Of a stretch of DNA of 64,000 nt, positions 56,059-64,000 are shown piece by piece. The stretch's first letter is position 1, and each line of letters starts with the position of its first letter. This DNA comes from Thozetella sp. PMI_491 (Eukaryota > Ascomycota > Sordariomycetes > Chaetosphaeriales > Chaetosphaeriaceae), in contig MU270102.1 in assembly GCA_021432635.1 (NCBI GenBank), forward strand, positions 62,001 through 126,000. Reading direction: 5' to 3'. The notes below the pieces were generated by a model. The model made no database searches. It saw only the letters and a list, made by a program, of their open reading frames with translations, and was not told the origin of the DNA. A program made the position numbers and the translations under genes.

Positions 56059-57336
56059 CTATCCAGTCAAAGAGCCGCTGTTAAAGTCAGCCGACCAGAA
56101 CATGGCGCCTCCGAGACATCTCCCATCAGCCCAGGCCAGTTTCAGCAGCAGAGTGTCGGCATCGTCATATGCCATCCACTGCCCATTGCCCCAGGTCGCA
56201 TACTTCTGTATGGCGCTCCTGTCGAGCGTGACCGCGGCGTTGTTAGCCGACAATGTCTGCTTGATATCGGTGAGGATCATAACGCCGCTCGTGTCTCGGA
56301 CGCACGACGCCGAGTTGCTCGGGCCGGACGCAGTGCAGCCGACGGTCGAGCATCCGGTGTTGGCAAGCGTGTAGCCGCGTCCATACAGAGGAATGCCGAT
56401 GTTGACCTTTGCCGGCGGGATCTTGCTCGACCAAAGGGGAAGCATGTCGGTGTCGATCTCGCGGATGTCGGCCGGGTAACTCATGTTGGACTGGCGCGTG
56501 CCGAAGTCGATGCCCCAGCCGTGAATGTCATAGGCCATGTAGTTGAAGAAGTCCATGTACTGAGCCATGTCAAGCCCGTCAAAGCCCCGCACACTACCCC
56601 AGTCCGCCGGCAAGGCAGCCGAGATACCGTAGGTAGTACCGAAGGCGGCCCGGAGCTCTCGGACAAGAGCAACCAAGTTCTGAGCGTCAGAGCCCGACTC
56701 GTTGGGGAACTCCCAGTCAAGATCCACGCCCTGGAAACCGTACTGCTTCATGAAGGAGAGGAGGGAGTTGATGAATTGGGCTCGGGACGTGGCCGTGGCC
56801 GCCATCGCGGACCAGGTTGCCACCGAGAAGCCTCCTCCGCCGATGGCAATCCACGTCTTCAGGGAGCTGCTCTTCAGGCTAGTGAACTGAGTGTAGTAAC
56901 TAACGTCTGCTGAGTCCGCCGCCACCACGGCAAAGCTGGACGGGTCGATATGGGCGAACGCGAGGACCAGGTGGCTCACACCGGCAGTCGAGATCTGCGA
57001 GGGCAGCACTACGTCGCAGGAGCGGTCGTGCGCCTGCTGCACTTGCCAGTAGCCTACCCGGCGGCCGTTGGTCGCAGACTTGCCGTTCTTGTCGCAGGTC
57101 GGCGCCTGGGGCACCGTGCAGGACCCATAGAGCGACTGGCAGCCGGAGCCGCAGTACGCGCTCGTTGTGCCACAGTATCCGGCAGCGCTGCAGCAGACGT
57201 TCATGCCGCACTTTGCCCCTCCGTCATTGGGACCGCACTGCTCTCCGTTAGGCCCGTCGGCAAGGGCAAGCGCGGGTAGGAGCGCCGACGCGATGGCCAG
57301 CGACCAGGCGGCACGAGACAAGGAAAACACAGTCAT
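56059..57336 (-). CDS. Secreted GH18 chitinase with N-terminal chitin-binding domain
   Basis: A single exon of 425 residues from ATG 57336, which places a signal peptide (MTVFSLSRAAWSLAIASALLPALALA) at the start; upstream in-frame ATGs at 57465 and 57360 give a worse leader. Residues ~27-75 are a hevein-type CBM18 with eight Cys (CGPNDGGAKC, CCSAAGYCG, YCGSGCQ). The GH18 barrel follows: WIAIGGGGFS, GFQGVDLDWEFP carrying the catalytic D-x-D-x-E, MDFFNYMAYDIHG and GGAMFWSADFN. The protein ends soon after the last barrel strand. It should cleave chitin outside the cell, for nutrition, wall turnover or antagonism. It is the shorter form, lacking the long C-terminal region seen in killer-toxin-like chitinases. 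Confidence 0.92.
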   Translation of the reverse strand: MTVFSLSRAAWSLAIASALLPALALADGPNGEQCGPNDGGAKCGMNVCCSAAGYCGTTSAYCGSGCQSLYGSCTVPQAPTCDKNGKSATNGRRVGYWQVQQAHDRSCDVVLPSQISTAGVSHLVLAFAHIDPSSFAVVAADSADVSYYTQFTSLKSSSLKTWIAIGGGGFSVATWSAMAATATSRAQFINSLLSFMKQYGFQGVDLDWEFPNESGSDAQNLVALVRELRAAFGTTYGISAALPADWGSVRGFDGLDMAQYMDFFNYMAYDIHGWGIDFGTRQSNMSYPADIREIDTDMLPLWSSKIPPAKVNIGIPLYGRGYTLANTGCSTVGCTASGPSNSASCVRDTSGVMILTDIKQTLSANNAAVTLDRSAIQKYATWGNGQWMAYDDADTLLLKLAWADGRCLGGAMFWSADFNSGSLTG

Positions 57337-59941
57337 GGCGGCGAATGGTATACTGAGCATTTCCACTCCATTCTGTAGGGACACAGCTACTATGATATAT
57401 GGCCGCACCGTCTCACTGTGGGGGACGTGAAGTAACGTGTGAGGCGAATCCAGCCCCCTAAGCACCCACGTGTAAACCGTATAACCTAGCAGAACGGTGC
57501 CTTGTTACGATCTACTAAGACCAAAACTCCACATGCATGCTAATAAAAAGCAAAAGGGGAAGTGTATTAACCCCGTGAATTCGCCGTTGTAACAAGAGTG
57601 CTGACATGGTAAGGTAAGGTTGCACTTGGCAATCCAGGCATCGAGCACACCCCTGTCCATGGCGCAGCCCTTAGTCCAGTGCCATCTGAATGCCCACCGC
57701 AGAGGACTTTTGTGGCGGCTGACGACATAACAACACAACGGACCCCAGGTGACATGGCCCACGGAGTTCTAGCATAGGTTATGCACCGCTCGTGTCGAAC
57801 AAGGTCATAAGGCATGTTTTCTCGCAGGTCGTTGTGTCGTCGTGTTCTGTGGTTCGACAACACGTGGCCCACCTTTGGAGGGGATTTATGCATGACGCCC
57901 CCCTGGCTAGTTCCTAAAGGATTTTAAGTATCAATAGAGCGAAATTTCTACTACGCACCTGGCCCATATTAGGCCCTCCAAAACGTAATAGAGATTTGGC
58001 CGAAGGGCCCAGCCAGTCGTAGGAGCGTAGCAAAGCAACCCTCGTCAGCCTTAATGACAGCCAAGCCACCGTCCCAGCAACCTCTCATCGCGCTATTTGG
58101 CCAGTCTCGGGCTCACTTTGCGACTTTTGCACCTCAAGATAAACCAACCTCCAGTGGGCGCATGTCCAGCGAGAGTTCTGCCACAAGTAGATGCATCCCG
58201 TCGAATCGGAGGCAGAGTGATTGGATTACGCGAGCAATAAGTCTTTGTGCAAGAGAATAGATGCAGGTTGAGAACTGAATGTGCTACCGGGGAAGTGCGG
58301 CTCGGCCGAGAACGTGCAGCCCTGAAATCTCGCCTCGTGTACGGAATAGAATGAGCAAACATCCTCTTTTTCACTCCTATCACCTCGACTGCGGCATCTC
58401 TGGCGCCTAGGAGCTATGCTCAACTAAACATGGTGGAATGACTGCCTCAATAGGAGCCTTTAGCACATGCTTGAGAAAGCGACGCTATAGCGACTCTTCA
58501 GCAAGCGTCTGGAGGCTCCACCAGACAGCTAGGGTACTGTACACGGCGCTTGTTGGTAGCTACGGTAGTTAGGTACCCACGTCCCGGTACATAGTTCGCT
58601 ACCATCACTCACTCGTGCGTCTCTAGTATTCGTGTAGATGTTTAGGTGCCGACTTGTGATTCCTCCATTTAAGTTAGTCTCACATGAGCCGCATGACCCA
58701 CCTTTCCCCGAGTGAGCGAGGGGGTTTACTGGATTGCCCAACCTAGAGACATTCCCGACGGCGGCACCAAGGTGGCCGGGTTTCCGAGAGGATTCCCGAA
58801 TTTGATTGCGCACTTGGATGGCCACGAAGAGGCTCGCACGTATCTCGAAAAGGCCAAGCTAAATAGTGGCGGACATAAAAATTGAGACGACCTGCACTCA
58901 CACTTGTTGTTCCAAGATGCAAGGCTCTAGCCATTAGCTGTTTTGAGAGTACTGGAGTAGCACCTCTGCCTGAAGATCTTTGCCTCACCTAACTTTTCTT
59001 ATCCGCTAAAGCCGTACCTCTCCAATGACCTAATACCCAAGCCCCAGGCGAAGCTCGGCCGCATACAACCCAATTCGGCAGAGGCATTACTTTTAAGAGG
59101 GTACAATTGACTTATGCTATTCGCCTCTAATACTGTCTGTGCTAGGCAATGTGTGTGTGTATGTGGTGTGTGTAGAGAAATGCCCCGAAAGCCGCACTAC
59201 TTTGCCCGAAAGCTCTAGCGATTTTGCGGGGTAGCATTGTTGGGGTGGCCGCTTCAGAACGCCGAGGCAGCGTTGATTGGCGGCTTTGGCGAATCTCCGT
59301 AGGGGCAAGTGGCGGGGAAGCAAGGCCCACCAGCTCGGCCCAGGGACACGACGCGGCCCGTAAACTTGGTAAACCAAAACTAAGTTGGTGACAGCTGCAG
59401 CTTGAAAATGGCGACTCATGAACCGGGTTGTTATGCCTTGGCGGCTCGGTTTCTGTCATTGGTGCGTCGGGTAGCTGCGAGTCCAAGCCCACTGTTGCGA
59501 CAACACGCGCTGGCGCGAGGTCGCAACAGGTTTGTGCACAACAGAGAGGGTGCAGCCCGGTGCTACGAACAATCGAGGCTAAACGAAAACGAAAACGAAA
59601 ACATGCGATTCCATGTCTTTCCCTCTGTTAGAAATACAGCCGTTAAGAGTTGCCCATAATTACCTGCTCTGGTGCTTATGGTACCGACTGTAGACCTGCC
59701 TCGGGAGTGGGAGAGTTGCACTAAACAAAGCTTGGCACTGGGCACCCCGCGGCGTGGTCGGGGTATTGACGTCCGATAGATTAACACCCAAGCATTGATC
59801 CGAATGGCGGGTTGAAAGCGAGCAGTGGACCTGCCCATGACGCGAGGGCACGTCGGTGGAGATAAAGTGCGGTATAGCCGCAAAGCACCTCCCGCGCGCT
59901 GAACGTTGTCTACACTTCGCTTTGCCTCGGTGACCGTCATC
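57337..59941. other. Long intergenic interval with simple repeats
   Basis: No supported gene in about 2.6 kb between divergent hydrolase genes. A (GT)n-rich tract lies at 59148-59176 and a gaaaac tandem run at about 59583-59602. Confidence 0.5.
59148..59176. repeat. GT-rich microsatellite
   Basis: A tgtgtgtgtatgtggtgtgtg tract, imperfect, likely length-variable. Confidence 0.7.
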
Positions 59942-61917
59942 ATGTACCTCCGCCGGACGGCCGCATGGCTGCTACTCTCATCCGCCTCGGCCGTATATAT
60001 CGTACCCGGCGGTAGCTGGCGCGACACGGGCGGAAGCCGCGTCAATGCGCATGCAGGCAGCGTCACCTTCGACGACAAGACGGGCAAGTTCTGGTTGTTT
60101 GGAGAATACAAAATCGAGGGACAGACCGAAGGCGGCGGCGTTAGGGTCTACAGCTCTGACAACCTTGCTACGTGGGACGACCATGGCCTCGCTCTTTGTA
60201 AGTTGCTCGCAGCCAGAAACGCACATTGAGTTGAGGCTAAGACCAGTCAGCGCCGATACCCGGGCATCCTCGCCTCGATCCCTCTATGATCATCCAGCGG
60301 CCCAAGGTTGTGTATGCGGAAAGTACGGGGAAGTACAATGCACGTCTCCCACCGACAGTGACTTGCCAATTCAGTCGTGCTCTTGCTAACTGGTGCCGCA
60401 GATGTGGTGGCATGCCGATAACGCGAGCTACGGCTTGCTACTCCAAGGCCATGCAGTGTCCGACAGCATTGCGGGTCCGTACTCCTATGTTGACGCATAT
60501 GCACCGCTCGGCAACTGGTCTCAGGACTTTGGCTTATTCACGGACTATGACACAAAGACATCCTACGCGCTGTACTCCAACGGGGACCGCAGGGAAGGTC
60601 GCGACATCTATCTGACTTCGTACAATAAGGACGTAACCATGCTGGACAAAGTTGTGCACCGGTGGGATAAGTTCGACCTCGAGGCCCCTTCCATCGTCAA
60701 GACTGAGGTTGGGTACTTTGCCATCATGAGCCACAAGACTGGCTATAGACCAAATAGTATGACACCCAGGCACGTGTACCGAGATTGACAGGACTGACTG
60801 GGATCTAGATGTCGTGGCATTCCGCGCGGACAGTCTCGAGGGGCCATGGTCGCAACCGTGGATAATTAACCCCCTCGGTACCCGAGGCCTCAACTCGCAG
60901 TCCGGAAATACCCTCAGCATCCGTGGAACAAAGCAGACAACACACCTCTATATCGGAGACCGGGTAAGTGAGAGTTTCGCTACGAGCGGACTAAGCTGCA
61001 CGGGCTAATGCAATACTGCCTCAGTGGGAGAGTAGCGCCAACTGGGAGGCTACATATGTCTGGCTGCCATTGATCATCGACAAGCAGAGGAAATATCTCA
61101 CAATCGACTGGATTGACGTATACGACCTGGACGTGTAAGCTTTTTTGCCTATTCTGATAGATGCCGTTGCTAATCACTCTAAAGGAAAACCGGAGAATGG
61201 TCCGTGGTTGAGGGCACGACATACTTCAGTGCTGATGCCGAACTCTCTGGTGATGCATTCTTTCAAGAAGCGGTAAGCGCATCTTCGCTTAATGAAAAGA
61301 GAAGTGCTGATACAATATTTTTTTAAGCCGTTTGCCAGCAACGGGACTATCGCAACCGGCATCAACGGCAACTCTAGCACCATCACCTTCGATGTAGAAG
61401 GGGAAGGAGGCGAGCAATGGGTTTCCTTCTACTACCAGAGTGAGTACAGAAGCACGAGAGAAATGCTGTTCATTCTTTAACAAACGCCTCACTAGATATC
61501 GACGACATGGGCTTCGGAGACTCCCCGGGAGGTACACCAGACCGAATCGGCGGCACTTGGATTCTACGGCGCTACGGCTGGGTCACCGTAAACGGGGATC
61601 CCACCACTCTGCAGAAGCTGACTATGAAGGACACCCACAAGGGTATTATCATGTCCTCACCTCTTGCTCTCAACCTCTCGGACGGCAAAAACACCATCAC
61701 AGTCGGAGGGCTGTCCAATGGAAACGGTACGAAGACGGGCGATATCGACCGCATCGTGGTATATCCCCTGGAGAAGAAGAACCCGGCCAACGCCACGGCT
61801 ACGGGATCGACGAGTGTAACTCGATCCGTCTCAACAGTACCTACTGCCGGAGCTACGTTAACACGGGTTTCGCTGGTAACTGTGTTGGGTTCGCTGTTCG
61901 TTGCTCTGCTCTTTTGA
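59942..61917 (+). CDS. GH43-type exo-beta-1,3-galactanase-like enzyme, surface-anchored
   Basis: Eight exons: 59942-60197, 60251-60339 (or -60357), 60402-60756, 60809-60963, 61025-61134, 61185-61272, 61328-61439, 61496-61917; 528 or 534 residues. The signal peptide MYLRRTAAWLLLSSASA leads to a five-bladed propeller starting NAHAGSVTFDDKTGKFWLFGEYK, then IIQRPKVVY, FGLFTDYD and LEAPSIVK, typical of the subgroup near exo-beta-1,3-galactanases. A C-terminal beta-sandwich (about 380-490) resembles CBM35 (GGTWILRRYGWVTVNGD, DIDRIVVYPLE). The end is Thr/Ser-rich then hydrophobic (VSLVTVLGSLFVALLF), a likely GPI-anchor signal. It should trim beta-1,3-galactan chains of plant arabinogalactan. Intron 2 is uncertain: GC-AG (62 nt) or a 44-nt GT-AG. 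Confidence 0.82.
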
Positions 61918-62195
61918 GTGCTGGCTTTGTTGCTCGCAGCTTAGCAACTGGTTGAGTAATTACATAGTTCAATGTGGTCAACATAGTAGTCACGGTAATA
62001 ATCCAGAGAGCGAGGCGAAGAAGTCTCGTGGGCTTGCAAAACATGTGATAGATAAATTGACGTCATACGCTTTCATGTTTCTTGGTTCCCGTCACGCCAT
62101 TCACCAAAAAGGTTGTTATCTTGTACAACAGTATTTCCAGCAGGTTGATGTAGAACAAACCACACAGCTTCCACATTGAAACTTGTTTTACTCAT
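61918..62195. other. Convergent spacer
   Basis: A 278-bp spacer between 3' ends, nothing recognisable. Confidence 0.5.
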
Positions 62196-64000
62196 TTACA
62201 GGTCGGCAATCGCCTCCTGGTCATCGTCAAACAGATGCCATATGTCAGAAATGCCGCCCGCAGCATCCGTCTTCTCATCGACCACAAAGTAGTCCTTCAC
62301 CACTGCCTTACCCTCTACGACCGACTTCCAGACGTCAGGAGGGCAAGTGCTCGGCTTCACGACATAGCATTTTGGCTCGGGCGATTGTGGTGGGATGTTC
62401 TTGATGTGCCAGGTGGTCTCGGGCCCTAGCGTCGCCAGGTTGTCCGTAACCGGGAGGAGCCCAGTGGCGATATCCTTGTTAAAAGTGGCGCGCATGAAGA
62501 TCTCGTAGGCCGCAATAGGCTGATACGACGGAACCTCGTGGCCCGCCTGGAACACGCGAGTAAAGCTGAAGTTGCCGAGCTGGCGGGTCATGCCGGTGAA
62601 ACCATCTGGGGTAACCAGCGGGGCGTACCCGGTCTCGGCAAACTCGTCGCTGCGGCTCCACGGCACTGCAAGGCTGGCCATCTCGCCGCCCACCCAGTTG
62701 CAGGCGTAGTCACGGTCGCCGTACATCATGTGCACCTTGACTCCGCTGTCGAGGAGGTAGGCCACGGCGTCAAGGAAGCCGCCGAGCGCGAGGTCGTTGG
62801 TGCCCATGAAGTCCTCGTATACGGCGCGGGACGAGGTCGAGAAGTTCACAGGCACGCCGAGAGCGCCCAGGACTGATTCATCGAGCAAGTAGCCGTGCAT
62901 TCCCGGCACCGGGAAGGGATCGTACTTAGAGTGGCCGATGTCGTACCAGCCACGCTTGTTCTCCACCTCGCTCTGGTACTTGGCGACAGCTTCCCCAAAG
63001 AGCTGCGCAGGGCAAGCCTCGGGCGGGAACTTATTCTGTCGGCGCAGAGCAGTGATGTCCTTCCCCTTCAGGCTGTCTTGGCACGCGGACAGTTGGTCTT
63101 TCACGCCACCTGGCCGCTCCCAGTCGTGCCAAAGCTCGTCGTAGACGCTCTGGTTGAATACCTGGACACCGTACGTCTATGTCCACGGGTTAGCAGCCGT
63201 GGCGACTTAGTTTGAGAAGTGGGGCATACGTACGTTGTTGTAGGGGAAGGTAATATAGGCCTCTGCCTGGATAAGCAGGTCTATGAGACCATTGACGATG
63301 CCTAGTGTGTCAATGTGGAGGGGCTGAGCGCCCTTCTCCGTCGAGCTCCCATTGGCGATCTTGTCGTTCTGCTCCTGGAAGAAGCGCATGAACCCAGGGC
63401 CGTAGTGGCCGCCGTAGCTCTCGGCCCAGAGGCTGATGCGGTTGTCAGCTGGCTTGTAGTACGGAAACTCAAAGAACCACGTTTGCGCGAAGTGCCACAG
63501 GGCGTGTGCCGCCTGGAGTGTGGTGTTGGCCGTGTGGGTGAGCTCTTGGCTGCTGACGGTGCCAACATAGTGCGTGGCATTTGTCTCCGGCACGCCGTCT
63601 GTGAAGTCGGTCGGGGTGAGAGTAATCTCGCCTTCCGCATCGAGGATGACCGATACGTTGGTGGGGATGTCGTACGAGAAGCCCACCTGCGTCGGCTGGT
63701 CAATGAAGAGCATGTTCACCTTGTTGTTCCAGCTCCACGGGTTCAGGCGGGTGGTCTTCGAGTCCGGCTCGATGAGGCACGGGCCATTCTCCTCCAGGAG
63801 ACCCATCATGGACGAGCCGCCAGGGCCGCCATTCAGCCAGATGGCGAGGGGCGCGTTCCCAGGATCCTCGCGCGCCTCGAAGAACCAGAAGAACCTAGAA
63901 CATGCCACATGAGCGATAGCCACCCAATCATTGGGTTCAAAGTGCCCCTTACGTGTTCACCGGGTAATCCTGGACTTCCTCATCGAGGAACCCGGGAGGG
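62196..64000 (-). CDS. S10 serine carboxypeptidase, N terminus off the window
   Basis: Three visible exons (edge-63953, 63894-63234, 63176-62196), with introns of 58 and 57 nt. The gene continues past the right edge, so the signal peptide is not seen. The family is clear: [33 protein letters not shown] (oxyanion region), [11 protein letters not shown] with the nucleophile Ser, [16 protein letters not shown] with the catalytic Asp and [13 protein letters not shown] with the catalytic His. Several NxS/T sites suggest glycosylation. It should remove C-terminal residues from peptides in the vacuole or outside the cell. The tail of about 60 residues after the His motif ([14 protein letters not shown]...) is extended compared with yeast carboxypeptidase Y. 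Confidence 0.9.

Noticed and set aside
56047..56913. A 288-codon plus-strand frame opposite the GH18 chitinase
   Set aside because: Antisense shadow; the chitinase frame carries all catalytic motifs.

Overview
This window is nuclear DNA of a filamentous ascomycete, most likely a Sordariomycete-type plant-associated or saprotrophic fungus. The evidence is short (about 45-140 nt) GT-AG introns with CTAAC-like branch points, a HET-domain gene, an UstYa/DUF3328 protein, family GH71, GH18 and GH43 hydrolases, a Zn2Cys6 regulator and several small secreted proteins. No rRNA, tRNA, CRISPR array or intact transposon was found. All multi-exon models were built by hand from splice signals, and every complete model has a coding length divisible by three.

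Left part (1-15.4 kb): the 5' part of an unrecognised Thr/Pro-rich protein; a 13-exon GH71 alpha-1,3-glucanase with four Cys-rich modules and a long C-terminal region; a HET-domain protein with a tiny divergent three-exon gene; and a 2-oxoglutarate/Fe(II) dioxygenase. About 1-3 kb without a supported gene separates most of these.

Centre-left (18.3-31.3 kb): a compact metabolic block. A Zn2Cys6 regulator, a sugar/maltose-type MFS permease and a GH13 alpha-glucosidase form a MAL-type utilisation cluster. The permease and glucosidase diverge from a 1.25 kb promoter that holds clustered CGG elements. Next to it, an NRPS-like adenylation-thiolation-reductase and a Dal5-type transporter also diverge from a shared promoter.

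Centre (32.6-38.7 kb): four secreted proteins in a gene-sparse stretch: an Asp-rich protein, a DUF7907-like protein, a 73-residue six-Cys protein and a 116-residue two-Cys protein.

Centre-right (39.1-46.7 kb): a kinase fused to a retropepsin-like aspartic protease domain, divergent from a Gly/Tyr/Gln-rich protein; then an NCS1 nucleobase/hydantoin-type permease and an Asp/Glu-racemase-family enzyme that lacks the first catalytic Cys.

Right (47.7-55.8 kb): the most notable locus. A secreted precursor carries six identical copies of PLSVIINATY bounded by Kex2 sites. One kilobase away is an UstYa-family oxidase with two HxxHC motifs, followed by a phenylalanine-ammonia-lyase-family enzyme and a GNAT acetyltransferase. 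The precursor and UstYa protein look like the core of a dikaritin-type RiPP (ustiloxin/phomopsin-like) cluster whose core does not match the dikaritin cores I know. The end of the window holds a GH18 chitinase, a GH43-type exo-galactanase-like enzyme and a truncated S10 serine carboxypeptidase.
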